This document shows positions 1-8,056 of a stretch of 18,298 bases of DNA, piece by piece (the stretch's first letter is position 1; the number at the start of each line of letters is the position of its first letter). The stretch spans positions 1-18,298 of the forward strand of contig CAKQRE010000010.1 of NCBI GenBank assembly GCA_934271265.1, written 5' to 3'. The translations under genes were made by a program, and so were the position numbers. Below the pieces are notes generated by a model. That model did not search any database. It worked only from the letters and a program-made list of their open reading frames with translations, and was not told the DNA's origin. The DNA is from an uncultured Clostridia bacterium (GTDB lineage Bacteria; Bacillota; Clostridia; Christensenellales; Borkfalkiaceae).

Positions 1-362
1 ACGATAAGTTATTGTTATGATAAACCCGCATGGGATAAACGGAGTTCTCGGAAAAGGATGATGCCCGAAGAAGGAAAAACGGACTCGGAAAGCAGTTGTT
101 CCTTCTTCGGAAAAAGAAAAGCGGTTACCCGAAAGAATGCATTATGCTTGCGGAGAAAACGGACTCGGAAAGCAGTTGTCCCTTTTTCGAAAAAAGAAAA
201 GCGGTTATCCGAAAGAATGAATTTCGTTTGCAGAAAATACGCCTTGAGACCCCTCGGCGGCGCCGCCCCCTTTTACCCTTCGGACATTTTTCCCGTTTCA
301 TTCGGGGGATCTGCACTCAGCCTGCGGTTAGAAAATTATTTTGATAAACGGGTGTAAAACGC
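1..362. other. Gene-free stretch at the left edge
   Basis: I see no supported gene here. Two short overlapping + strand reading frames (58-357 and 96-344) encode the same peptide in different frames only because they read the two copies of an 80-bp duplication, and neither has a good ribosome site. A perfect 10-bp inverted repeat (CCGAAGAAGG at 65-74, CCTTCTTCGG at 101-110) precedes a run of A. A 12-bp perfect palindrome, GGCGGCGCCGCC, lies at 256-267. The stretch could be the far end of an intergenic region belonging to a gene left of the window. Confidence 0.6.
71..234. repeat. Two-copy tandem repeat, period exactly 80 bp
   Basis: Bases 76-150 match 156-230 with about 8 mismatches in 75, at a constant offset of 80 bp. 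The best preserved blocks are GGACTCGGAAAGCAGTTGT (81-99 and 161-179) and AAAAAGAAAAGCGGTTA (111-127 and 191-207). Because 80 is not a multiple of 3, the copies cannot share one reading frame, which argues for non-coding DNA. Similarity fades after about 234, so there are two copies and not a longer array. Confidence 0.8.
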
Positions 363-390
363 TTGCCAAACGAAAAAAATAGGGTAAAAT
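363..390 (+). promoter_or_regulatory. Sigma-A promoter for the lysine-riboswitch transporter operon
   Basis: TTGCCA at 363-368 and TAAAAT at 385-390 are separated by 16 bases. The start of transcription would fall near 397, about 30 bases before the riboswitch aptamer, which is the expected arrangement. Confidence 0.55.
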
Positions 391-427
391 AAACGCATAC
401 GTCAAAAACGTAGCGAAAATTTCATAT

Positions 428-606
428 TTTCAGGTAGAGGCGCAAACAAGATAAGTACTTCGCGAAGGGTTCCCGCTTAAACGGGTTCGCGGCGGAAAGG
501 CAAGTTTGCCGAAATCGTTTTTTCTTTTAAGGGGAAACTCGGTTGGGAAACGGAATAACATTCCGTTAACTGTCGCTTTTATAAAGCGGAGAGCTATCGA
601 TATTCA
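428..606 (+). promoter_or_regulatory. Lysine riboswitch (L-box aptamer)
   Basis: The conserved L-box blocks appear in order. GGTAGAGGCGC starts at 433 and is followed by AAGATAAGTA. Then come GGCAAGTTTGCCGAAATC (about 498-515), GGTTGGG (541-547), CTGTCGCTTTTATAAAGCGG (570-589) and the closing AGAGCTATC (590-598). GGTAG and CTATC would form the P1 base, as in the B. subtilis lysC L-box. A Rho-independent terminator follows, so lysine binding should stop transcription. This makes lysine the most likely cargo of the transporter downstream. Boundaries are approximate. I matched the consensus from memory; a covariance-model search would settle it. Confidence 0.88.
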
Positions 607-620
607 AACGGGTTTTTACG

Positions 621-660
621 CGCCCTGCGATATTGCACATGCTTTTCGCAGGGCGTTTTT
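621..660 (+). terminator. Riboswitch expression-platform terminator
   Basis: A perfect 10-bp stem, CGCCCTGCGA (621-630) with TCGCAGGGCG (646-655), has a 15-base loop and is followed by TTTTT (656-660). It lies between the aptamer and the first gene and is the likely off-state structure when lysine is bound. Confidence 0.9.
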
Positions 661-736
661 GTATGTAAAATTCATCGGGAGCCGACCCGTCGATCGTAAG
701 CGGTTGCGATCCGGGCGGCACTCAGCGGAGGTCGCA

Positions 737-2389
737 ATGAAAAACAAAAGAAGGTCCGCGGTATTTTTACTGCTTGCGGCGATTCTGACTTTCGTGTTCG
801 TTTTTTCTTCCTGTAAGGATAAGGATAAAGACGAAAACGTTCTGAAAGTCGGTATGGAATGCGGGTATCAGCCGTATAACTGGACGCAGTTGTCCGACGA
901 GGACGGCGCCGTTCCCATTTACGGGAAATCGGGGCAATACGCCAACGGCTACGATATCAAAATCGCGAAAAAAATTGCCGAAAGCATGGGGAAAACCCTC
1001 GAAGTGCATGCGTATGAATGGGATTCGCTCATTCCCGCCGCGCAGTCGGGGGCGCTCGATCTGATCATTGCCGGGATGAGCCCGACGGACGAAAGAAAAG
1101 CGAAGGTCGATTTTTCGGACGCCTATTATAATTCGAATCTTGTGGTCGTGGTCAGAAAAGATTCCGCGTATGCGAATGCGAAAACGCTTTCCGACCTGAG
1201 CGGCGCGAAGATCGTTGCGCAGGCGGGAACCTTCCATGATACCGTGGTCGATCAGATCCCGGACGTGAAGCACCAGACGCCTATGGAGGATTTCCCCACG
1301 ATGATCACCGCTCTTTCGAGCAAAACGGTCGACGGGTATATCGCCGAAGAACCCGGCGCGACGGCGGACCGCAACGCCAATAAAAATTTCACCTATATTC
1401 CTTTCGTCAACAACGCCGAAGACGGAAAGGGCTTTGAAGTTACCGATCTTTCCAACGTAACGCTTGCCGTCGGGATCAAAAAGGGATCGTCTCTCCGTGC
1501 GGAGATCAATGCGGCGCTCGCGAAAATTACCGAAGAAGAACGTCAGCAACTGATGAAAGACGCCGTCGATTCTGCCGAAAAACTTGCCGTAGACGTTACG
1601 GACGAAGGGGATACGTCCTTCTTCGCGTCGGTCGCGAGCGTCTGGAACCGCTATGCGGGGCAACTATTCCGCGGCGTGGGGTATACGCTTCTCATCTCTC
1701 TCGTTTCAACGCTTGCGGGGCTGCTGATCGGTATTTTGGTCGGCATCGTGAGAACGATTCCTCTTTCCCGCAAAACGTGGGTGAAAGCGTTGCAACGTAT
1801 CGTCAACTTTATACTGAGCTGTTATATCGAAATTTTCCGCAGCACCCCGATGATGGTTCAGGCGATGGTGATCTACTGGGGGTACGCTTTCCTGTCCGGC
1901 GGCGTGACCCTGCCGCTGCTTCCTTCCGCCATTCTGATCGTTTCCGTCAACACGGGCGCATACATTTCGGAAATCGTGCGCGGCGGTATCGTTTCCGTCG
2001 ATAAAGGACAGTACGAGGGGGCGGAGTCGATCGGTATGTCTCATTTCCAGACCATGGTTCACGTGGTGATCCCGCAGGTAATGAGAAATATTCTTCCCGC
2101 CGTTTCCAACGAGTTTGTGATCAACATCAAAGATACGTCCGTATTGAACGTGATCGGCGTTGCCGAACTCTTCTATCAGGCGACGGTTGCATCCAAAGCG
2201 ACGTACGCGATTTTCGAAACCTATCTTATCGTCTGCGTGATGTATTTCGTGATGACGTTTGCGATCACCCGCCTTCTTCGCCTGTTCGAGCGTTTGCTCG
2301 ACGGCAAAGACAATTACACGATCTGCGGTTCGCAAAGCGATTCCGCTTCCGTGATCAAAGTTTCCGTTAAGGAGGTCCCCGATGACTGA
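737..2389 (+). CDS. Amino-acid ABC transporter, fused substrate-binding protein and permease (probable lysine importer)
   Basis: Imports a polar or basic amino acid together with the ATPase encoded next. The 550-residue protein starts with a basic, hydrophobic signal segment and a possible lipobox Cys (FSSC, Cys26). Residues ~36-290 form a periplasmic-type family-3 binding domain (motifs AYEWDSLIPA and IIAGMSPTDERK). Residues ~300-530 are a HisM/GlnP-type permease with several membrane segments, the IEIFRSTPMMVQ motif and an EAA-loop region (GAESIGMSHFQT). The fusion resembles GlnP-type proteins but has a single binding domain. I chose the ATG at 737 because GGAGG lies at 727-731; an in-frame extension to 506 would run through the riboswitch and terminator. 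Its end overlaps the ATPase gene by 8 bases. Lysine specificity is inferred from the riboswitch. Confidence 0.9.
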   Translation: MKNKRRSAVFLLLAAILTFVFVFSSCKDKDKDENVLKVGMECGYQPYNWTQLSDEDGAVPIYGKSGQYANGYDIKIAKKIAESMGKTLEVHAYEWDSLIPAAQSGALDLIIAGMSPTDERKAKVDFSDAYYNSNLVVVVRKDSAYANAKTLSDLSGAKIVAQAGTFHDTVVDQIPDVKHQTPMEDFPTMITALSSKTVDGYIAEEPGATADRNANKNFTYIPFVNNAEDGKGFEVTDLSNVTLAVGIKKGSSLRAEINAALAKITEEERQQLMKDAVDSAEKLAVDVTDEGDTSFFASVASVWNRYAGQLFRGVGYTLLISLVSTLAGLLIGILVGIVRTIPLSRKTWVKALQRIVNFILSCYIEIFRSTPMMVQAMVIYWGYAFLSGGVTLPLLPSAILIVSVNTGAYISEIVRGGIVSVDKGQYEGAESIGMSHFQTMVHVVIPQVMRNILPAVSNEFVINIKDTSVLNVIGVAELFYQATVASKATYAIFETYLIVCVMYFVMTFAITRLLRLFERLLDGKDNYTICGSQSDSASVIKVSVKEVPDD

Positions 2390-3128
2390 ACCGATCATTC
2401 GCCTTTCCGGCGTTAAAAAATCTTTCGGTACGCACGAAGTGTTGAAAGGCATCGACCTTGCCGTCAATAAAGGCGAGGTCGTGTCGATCATCGGCGCGTC
2501 CGGTTCCGGGAAAAGCACGATGCTTCGTTGCGTCAATCTGCTCGAACGCCCGACCGCGGGCGAGATCGATTACTGCGGACAGAATATTCTCGCCCCGACT
2601 TTCGATCTTCGCCGATACCGCGCGAAAGTGGGTATGGTGTTCCAGCAGTTCAATCTTTTCAACAACATGAACGTTCTGTCTAACTGCGTGATCGGACAGA
2701 GAAAGGTGCTCGGCAGAACGCAGGAAGAAGCGGAAAAAATCGCCCGCGGTTATCTTGCGAAAGTCGGCATGGAAGCCTTCGTGAACGCCCGCCCCAAACA
2801 GCTTTCCGGCGGACAGAAGCAGCGCGTTGCGATCGCCCGCGCACTCGCGATGGATCCCGACGTTCTTCTGTTCGACGAACCGACTTCCGCTTTGGATCCC
2901 GAAATGGTAGGCGAGGTGCTGCACGTTATGAAAGAGCTCGCCTCCTCGGGGCTTACCATGCTTGTCGTGACGCACGAAATGAGTTTCGCGAAGGAAGTTT
3001 CTACCCGCGTGGTGTTTATGGACGGCGGGGTGATCGCCGAGGACGACGCACCGCAGGTGATCTTCGGCTCGCCGAAAAACCCGCGCACGGCGGAGTTTCT
3101 GCACCGCGTGCTCGATAAGGATATCTGA
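2382..3128 (+). CDS. Amino-acid ABC transporter ATP-binding protein
   Basis: Cytoplasmic ATPase that powers the fused importer upstream. The 248-residue protein has Walker A GASGSGKST, Q-loop FQQFN, signature LSGGQKQR, Walker B VLLFDEPTSALDP and switch His in VVTHEMSF, as in the GlnQ/HisP polar amino-acid family and of normal family length. A strong TAAGGAGGT site (2368-2376) inside the previous gene supports the ATG at 2382, and the 8-base overlap suggests translational coupling. It should be co-regulated by the lysine riboswitch. A terminator follows after about 70 bases. The ATPase family is certain; the substrate cannot be read from this subunit. Confidence 0.95.
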   Translation: MTEPIIRLSGVKKSFGTHEVLKGIDLAVNKGEVVSIIGASGSGKSTMLRCVNLLERPTAGEIDYCGQNILAPTFDLRRYRAKVGMVFQQFNLFNNMNVLSNCVIGQRKVLGRTQEEAEKIARGYLAKVGMEAFVNARPKQLSGGQKQRVAIARALAMDPDVLLFDEPTSALDPEMVGEVLHVMKELASSGLTMLVVTHEMSFAKEVSTRVVFMDGGVIAEDDAPQVIFGSPKNPRTAEFLHRVLDKDI

Positions 3129-3196
3129 AATCTTATGGCGTGAAATATGCAAAAGTGCGCATATAAGTCGATAAACAGATAAAAAGAGAAGTATGA

Positions 3197-3240
3197 CCCG
3201 GCTGTTTTCCTTTTTCGGAAAATATGCCGGGCGTATTTTT
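3197..3240 (+). terminator. Rho-independent terminator of the lysine transporter operon
   Basis: CCCGGC (3197-3202) pairs with GCCGGG (3226-3231), and TTTTCC pairs with GGAAAA above a small internal loop. TATTTTTT follows from 3234. Confidence 0.85.
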
Positions 3241-3309
3241 TGATCCGTGATAAACACTTCGGAGCGTTTTTCTTTTCCTGCGCTTTTTTTCGCGGAGGGG
3301 GCAATTCGA

Positions 3310-3338
3310 TTGCGAAAATCGCCCGCATGTGTTACAAT
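3310..3338 (+). promoter_or_regulatory. Extended -10 sigma-A promoter
   Basis: TTGCGA at 3310-3315 and TACAAT at 3333-3338 have a 17-base spacer with TG at 3330-3331 (extended -10). It lies about 45 bases upstream of the PLP enzyme gene. Confidence 0.75.
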
Positions 3339-3381
3339 AGACGATATCAAAGGCAGGCGTTGTCTGCGGAAAGGACAAAAA

Positions 3382-4674
3382 ATGGATATCATGAAAGAAT
3401 ACCGCGAAGCGGGCGTTTCCGACGAGGTGTACGCTTTCGGCGAGAAGATCGCGGAAGAGCTGAAAGAGAGATTCGAAGAGATAGACCGCATGGCGGAATA
3501 CAATCAGTGCAAGGTTTTGAATGCGATGCGCAAAAACAAGGTGGACGCGGCATGCTTTGCGGCGACGACCGGTTACGGCTATAACGACCTCGGAAGAGAC
3601 AAGATCGAAAAAGTATACGCCGATACTTTTCATACCGAGGCGGCTCTCGTCCGCCCACAGATCGTCTGCGGCACGCACGCTCTTACCGTCGCTTTATCGG
3701 CAAATCTTCTCCCGGGGGACGAATTGCTTTCCGCCGTCGGGAAGCCTTACGATACGCTGGAAGAGGTGATCGGGATCCGCCCGAGTAAGTGTTCGCTCAA
3801 AGAATACGGCGTTTCCTACCGTCAGGCAGACCTTTTGCCGGACGGCTCGATCGATTTCGACGGGGTGAAAGCGGCGATCAACGAAAAGACGAAACTGGTC
3901 ACGATCCAAAGGAGCAAAGGGTATCAGACGCGTCCGACTTTTTCGGTAAAGCAGATCGCCGAACTGATCGCCTTCGTGAAGAAGGTAAAACCGGGCGTGC
4001 TCGTCATGGTGGACAACTGTTACGGGGAATTTGTGGAAGAATACGAACCTTCCGATTTCGGCGCGGATATGACGGTCGGCTCCCTCATCAAAAACCCGGG
4101 CGGCGGGCTTGCGCCGATCGGCGGCTATATCGTGGGAACGAAGGAATGTATCGACCGTTGCGCTTACCGCCTTTCCGCTCCGGGGCTCGGACAGGAAGTC
4201 GGGGCGAGTCTCGGCGTGATGCAGAGTTTTTATCAGGGATTTTTTATGGCTCCGACCGTCGTTGCGGGCGCGCTCAAAGGGGCGATCTTTGCCGCCAACC
4301 TGTACGAAAAACTGGGGTATAAGGTGATTCCTTCCGGGAAGGAGAAACGCCACGACATCATACAGGCGGTTGAACTCGGAAGCGAGGACAGGATGGTCGC
4401 TTTTTGTAAGGGGATCCAGGAAGCCGCTCCGGTGGACAGTTACGTGACCCCCATCCCGTGGGATATGCCGGGGTACGACAGCCCCGTCATCATGGCGGCG
4501 GGCGCATTCGTTCAGGGGTCTTCCATCGAACTTTCCGCCGACGGACCCATCCGCGAACCGTACGCGGTGTATTTCCAGGGCGGGCTCACGTGGTATCATG
4601 CGAAACTCGGGATCCTGCTGTCGCTGCAAAAATTGTACGAGAGAGGGCTTACCGAACTTCCGTCCGATCGGTAA
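3382..4674 (+). CDS. PLP-dependent methionine gamma-lyase-like protein (YnbB / 'aluminium resistance' family)
   Basis: A 430-residue cytoplasmic fold-type-I PLP enzyme related to Cys/Met-metabolism lyases. The likely PLP lysine is Lys237 in GSLIKNPGGG, with the cofactor-binding Asp211 in VMVDNCYGEF before it. The substrate-loop region YGYNDLGR (65-72) and RPQIVCGTHA (91-100) are typical of the YnbB/Alum_res family, and the length agrees. That family is annotated as methionine gamma-lyase-like or aluminium resistance, but its physiological substrate is not firmly known to me. The start at 3382 has GGAAAGGA about 7 bases upstream; a second in-frame ATG lies at 3391. The gene stands alone behind its own promoter and ends before the scfA promoter. 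Confidence 0.85.
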   Translation: MDIMKEYREAGVSDEVYAFGEKIAEELKERFEEIDRMAEYNQCKVLNAMRKNKVDAACFAATTGYGYNDLGRDKIEKVYADTFHTEAALVRPQIVCGTHALTVALSANLLPGDELLSAVGKPYDTLEEVIGIRPSKCSLKEYGVSYRQADLLPDGSIDFDGVKAAINEKTKLVTIQRSKGYQTRPTFSVKQIAELIAFVKKVKPGVLVMVDNCYGEFVEEYEPSDFGADMTVGSLIKNPGGGLAPIGGYIVGTKECIDRCAYRLSAPGLGQEVGASLGVMQSFYQGFFMAPTVVAGALKGAIFAANLYEKLGYKVIPSGKEKRHDIIQAVELGSEDRMVAFCKGIQEAAPVDSYVTPIPWDMPGYDSPVIMAAGAFVQGSSIELSADGPIREPYAVYFQGGLTWYHAKLGILLSLQKLYERGLTELPSDR

Positions 4675-4764
4675 GTCGGGTGACAAACAGACGCCTGTTG
4701 GGGGCGGAAAAGAGAAAATTATCGGAAGGGAGAAGAGAATTATCTCCCCGAAGACGATATTTCG

Positions 4765-4793
4765 TTGACAATTTTCCCCGCATGTGATATAAT
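4765..4793 (+). promoter_or_regulatory. Consensus sigma-A promoter of scfAB
   Basis: A perfect TTGACA (4765-4770), 17-base spacer and TATAAT (4788-4793) with an extended -10 TG at 4785-4786. This is the strongest-looking promoter in the window and suits a highly expressed precursor peptide. About 90 bases of leader follow before scfA, with a CCCGACCTGTCGGG hairpin. Confidence 0.9.
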
Positions 4794-4890
4794 CGTAAAA
4801 GATAATGAAATCGTTCCGTTTCCCGACCTGTCGGGCGGGTGGCGGAAAGCGGCTGATCGGAGCCGCAATAAAATAACGGAGACGACTGAA

Positions 4891-5043
4891 ATGAAACACG
4901 TTAAAACGGTTGAAACGCGTAACCTTTGCGAAAGCGCTGTCAAGGGCGGTTGCGGCGAATGCCAGACTTCCTGCCAGTCCGCTTGCAAGACGAGCTGCGG
5001 TATCGCTAACCAGAAGTGCGAAAATTCCAAGGAAAGCAAGTAA
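4891..5043 (+). CDS. scfA: SCIFF ranthipeptide precursor
   Basis: A 50-residue RiPP precursor of the SCIFF (six cysteines in forty-five residues) family. The Cys-rich core CGECQTSCQSACKTSC at residues 21-36, with a last Cys at 43, matches the clostridial SCIFF consensus almost exactly, and the leader starts MKHVKT as expected. The family's maturase makes thioether links from Cys to Thr or other residues. An extra Cys at position 13 in the leader brings the total to seven. GGAG (4879-4882) supports the ATG at 4891. The maturase gene is next. The role of mature SCIFF is unknown; the assignment itself is very secure from sequence and neighbour. Confidence 0.95.
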   Translation: MKHVKTVETRNLCESAVKGGCGECQTSCQSACKTSCGIANQKCENSKESK

Positions 5044-5123
5044 TTTAAGAAAGCGGAAGGCGATCGGAAAAGTTACCGGTTCCCGCCGTTTTTCTTCTTG
5101 TTACGAACAAACGCAAAATCGAA

Positions 5124-5161
5124 GGCTCGCGATCCTTTTCGGGGTGGCGAGCCCTATTTTT
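5124..5161 (+). terminator. Terminator-like hairpin between scfA and scfB (probable attenuator)
   Basis: GGCTCGC (5124-5130) pairs with GCGAGCC (5147-5153) and is followed by TATTTTT (5155-5161). It sits 80 bases after scfA and 32 bases before the scfB start, with no promoter seen between it and scfB. Partial termination would give more precursor than maturase mRNA. Confidence 0.75.
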
Positions 5162-5193
5162 ACCGCCCGCCCGCGGGCAGGAGAACGGAAGAA

Positions 5194-6561
5194 ATGGTTC
5201 ATCAGTACAAATTGAACGGGTATAATATCGTGATCGACGGATGTTCGGGTTCCGTACATTCCGTAGACGACGTCGCTTACGACGTGATCTCTCTTTTTCC
5301 CGAAAAGACGAAAGAGGAAATCGTGAAGGAAGTTTCGGCGGCGCATAAAGAGTGTCCGGAAGAGGAAGTTGCCGAATGTTACGACGAGATCGCGGCACTG
5401 AAAGAAGAGGGAAAACTTTTCACCGAGGACGTTTTCCGTCCTTTGGCGGATAAGCTGAAGCAGAAAAGCGCGGGTATCGTAAAGGCGCTTTGTCTGCACG
5501 TGGCGCATACCTGCAATCTGAACTGTTCCTATTGTTTCGCGAGCCAGGGAAAATATCACGGCGACAGAGCGATCATGAGCTTTGAAGTCGGCAAACAGGC
5601 TCTCGATTTCCTGATCGCCCATTCCGGGACCCGCCGCAATCTCGAGGTGGACTTTTTCGGCGGAGAACCGTTGATGAATTTCGACGTGGTGAAACGCCTT
5701 GTCGCGTATGCCCGTTCGGCAGAAAAAGAGCACGGTAAAAATTTCCGGTTCACGCTGACGACCAACGGCGTTCTGATCGACGACGACGTGATCGATTTTG
5801 CGAACAGGGAAATGAGCAACGTCGTGCTTTCCCTCGACGGCAGAAAGGAAGTGCACGACCGTTTCCGCGTGGATTATGCGGGGAACGGAAGCTACGACCG
5901 CATCGTGCCGAAGTTTCAGAAACTCGTGAAGGCGCGCGGCGATAAAAATTATTACATGCGCGGTACGTTTACCCATCATAACCCGGACTTTTTAAAAGAT
6001 ATCGAGGCAATGCTCGATCTCGGTTTTACCGAGCTGAGCATGGAACCCGTCGTCTGCAAGGCGGGAGATCCTTCCGCGCTGACGGAAGAAGACCTTCCCG
6101 TCGTCGAAAGGCAGTACGAAGATCTCGCGAAACTGATGATAGAGCGGAGAAGGGAAGGGCGTCCGTTCACCTTTTATCATTATATGATCGACCTAAAGGG
6201 CGGACCTTGCGTATATAAGCGCGTTTCCGGTTGCGGAAGCGGTACGGAATACATGGCGGTAACGCCGTGGGGAGATCTGTATCCCTGCCATCAGTTCGTC
6301 GGAGAGGAAAAGTTTAAACTCGGCGACGTGTGGAACGGGGTGACGAACATTCCCGCGCAGAACGAATTTGCGTCCTGCAACGTGTATACGAGAAAAGACT
6401 GCGACGACTGCTGGGCAAAATTGTATTGTTCGGGCGGGTGCGCGGCAAACGCATACCATGCCACGGGCTCGGTGAACGGCGTTTACAAATACGGTTGCGA
6501 ACTCTTTAAAAAACGTATGGAGTGCGCGATCATGACGGAAATTTCCAAGGACGACGATTGA
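5194..6561 (+). CDS. scfB: SCIFF radical SAM/SPASM thioether maturase
   Basis: Installs thioether crosslinks in the SCIFF precursor encoded just upstream. The 455-residue protein has an N-terminal RiPP recognition element-like region (~1-85), a radical SAM core with Cys107, Cys111 and Cys114 in CNLNCSYC, FGGEP at 155-159, and a C-terminal SPASM region with Cys339, 347, 365, 395, 403, 406, 412, 416 and 435 for two auxiliary [4Fe-4S] clusters. Length and motif order agree with characterised SCIFF maturases such as CteB. I chose the ATG at 5194 (AGGAG at 5179-5183) because an upstream extension would cross the terminator-like hairpin. Transcription probably comes from the scfA promoter through the attenuator. 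Confidence 0.95.
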   Translation: MVHQYKLNGYNIVIDGCSGSVHSVDDVAYDVISLFPEKTKEEIVKEVSAAHKECPEEEVAECYDEIAALKEEGKLFTEDVFRPLADKLKQKSAGIVKALCLHVAHTCNLNCSYCFASQGKYHGDRAIMSFEVGKQALDFLIAHSGTRRNLEVDFFGGEPLMNFDVVKRLVAYARSAEKEHGKNFRFTLTTNGVLIDDDVIDFANREMSNVVLSLDGRKEVHDRFRVDYAGNGSYDRIVPKFQKLVKARGDKNYYMRGTFTHHNPDFLKDIEAMLDLGFTELSMEPVVCKAGDPSALTEEDLPVVERQYEDLAKLMIERRREGRPFTFYHYMIDLKGGPCVYKRVSGCGSGTEYMAVTPWGDLYPCHQFVGEEKFKLGDVWNGVTNIPAQNEFASCNVYTRKDCDDCWAKLYCSGGCAANAYHATGSVNGVYKYGCELFKKRMECAIMTEISKDDD

Positions 6562-6623
6562 TCCCTCGGGCGATCTTTTCGTTACCGGAGACTTTTTCCG
6601 TAACCGAAAGAAAGAGAATGTTT

Positions 6624-6662
6624 CCCCGAAGAGTCCTGCCTGATTTCTCTCCGGGGATTTTT
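6624..6662 (+). terminator. Terminator after scfB
   Basis: CCCCG (6624-6628) pairs with CGGGG (6652-6656), and AGAG pairs with CTCT inside after one mismatch; TTTTT (6658-6662) follows. It separates scfB from the decarboxylase-family gene. Confidence 0.7.
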
Positions 6663-6730
6663 AAAAACAAGAAAAGAAAGGTCGGGATAGCCGCAAAACG
6701 CTTTTCCCGCACGGAAGATAAGGAGAGAAA

Positions 6731-8056
6731 ATGAATACGCCTATATGCGATTTTATCGCAAGGAACAGGAAAAAGGAACATCGTTTTTATATGCCCGGGC
6801 ATAAGGGGAAAGGAATGGTCGAGCGGGACGACATTACGGAGATCGACGGGGCGGACGTGCTTTACCGCCCGGACGGGATCATTGCGGAAAGCGAAAAGAA
6901 CGCCGCTCTGATTTTCGGTTCGGCGAAAACCGTGTATTCCTGCGAGGGATCTTCGCTCGGCATCCGCGCCGTTATGTATCTTCTGAAAACGTATGCGACC
7001 TCGGTCGGGAAAGATCCCGTGATCTTTGCCGCGAGAAACGTTCATTCTTCCTTTTTGTCGGCTTGCGGGCTGAACGATCTCTCTCCCGAATGGCTTTACG
7101 GCGAGGGCGGCAATGCGATCTCCGTACACGTTACGCCGGAAGAGATCGACTTAGCCCTTTCGGCAAAAAGGGCGGTGGCGGTTTACGTGACTTCCCCCGA
7201 CTACCTCGGGTATCGATGCGACGTCGAAGGAATTGCGAAAGTGTGTAAAAAACACGGCGCCCTTCTCGTTGCGGATAACGCGCACGGGGCATATCTTCGT
7301 TTTACCGATCCGATTCTGCACCCGCTTGCGCTCGGGGCGGACATCTGCATCGAATCGGCGCATAAAACTCTGCCGTGTCTTACGGGTACGGCATACGTGC
7401 ACGTGGCACCGTCTGCGCCGTCGTTTTTTTGCGATAACCTGAATTTTGCCATGTATCTGTTTGCTTCCACAAGCCCGTCGTATCTGTTGCTTTCTTCTCT
7501 CGATCGCTTTAACGGAACGGCGGAAAGTTTTACGGAGGAAGTCCGCAGAACGGCAAAAAGGATCGAAGAAACAAAAGCCCGCCTTAGGGGAAAAGGATTT
7601 ACCCTGTACGGGAACGAACCCCTGAAAATGACGATAGACTGTCTGAAATACGGATATAAGGGGACGGAGGTCGCGGCTTACTTAAGAAAAAGGAAGATCG
7701 AAACGGAATATGCCGACCGTGCGTTTATCGTGTTTCTGTTTTCTCCCTGCAACGGGGAAGATTCGATCTCTCTTCTCGAAAAAAATTTGCTTTCTCTCAC
7801 CCGCAAAAAGGCGATCGACGAGATCCCGCCCGCGCCCGTCCGGTGCGAACGGGTTACGACCGTCCGCGAGGCGCTTTTTGCGCCGTGGGAGGAAATTCCC
7901 GTCGGGGAAGCGGAAGGGCGCGTTCTTTCCGGACTTGTGCTGTCCTGTCCGCCCGCCGTGCCCGTCGCGGTATGCGGCGAAAGGCTTTCCCGCGGAGCGA
8001 CGGCAGCGCTTACGTATTACGGCTATCGGACGGTGAAGGTTCTGGTCGGGAAATAA
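6731..8056 (+). CDS. Orn/Lys/Arg decarboxylase-family PLP protein
   Basis: A 441-residue cytoplasmic PLP-dependent fold-type-I protein of the Orn/Lys/Arg decarboxylase major-domain family (YaaO/SpeA-type, the short form without the wing domain of the E. coli enzymes). The family signature MPGHKG is at 21-26, the PLP-contact DNAHGAY at 182-188, and the likely Schiff-base lysine is Lys212 in ESAHKTLP. The C-terminal ~100 residues are weakly conserved with repeated Pro/Val stretches. AAGGAG (6720-6725) five bases from the ATG supports the start. No clear promoter was found, so some read-through from scfB is possible. The exact substrate (arginine, lysine, ornithine or none) cannot be read; this family also contains members of unknown activity. 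Confidence 0.85.
   Translation: MNTPICDFIARNRKKEHRFYMPGHKGKGMVERDDITEIDGADVLYRPDGIIAESEKNAALIFGSAKTVYSCEGSSLGIRAVMYLLKTYATSVGKDPVIFAARNVHSSFLSACGLNDLSPEWLYGEGGNAISVHVTPEEIDLALSAKRAVAVYVTSPDYLGYRCDVEGIAKVCKKHGALLVADNAHGAYLRFTDPILHPLALGADICIESAHKTLPCLTGTAYVHVAPSAPSFFCDNLNFAMYLFASTSPSYLLLSSLDRFNGTAESFTEEVRRTAKRIEETKARLRGKGFTLYGNEPLKMTIDCLKYGYKGTEVAAYLRKRKIETEYADRAFIVFLFSPCNGEDSISLLEKNLLSLTRKKAIDEIPPAPVRCERVTTVREALFAPWEEIPVGEAEGRVLSGLVLSCPPAVPVAVCGERLSRGATAALTYYGYRTVKVLVGK

Noticed and set aside
58..357. Two short overlapping reading frames with similar peptides
   Set aside because: They mirror the 80-bp duplication in two different frames and lack ribosome sites or recognisable domains.
506..736. 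In-frame N-terminal extension of the transporter protein
   Set aside because: It would translate the riboswitch and terminator and place the lipoprotein signal in the middle of the protein; GGAGG before ATG 737 gives a better start.
3694..4899. Long - strand reading frames (also 13573-14757 and 15386-16738)
   Set aside because: They lie opposite well-supported + strand genes, have shadow-type composition and show no domain or ribosome site.
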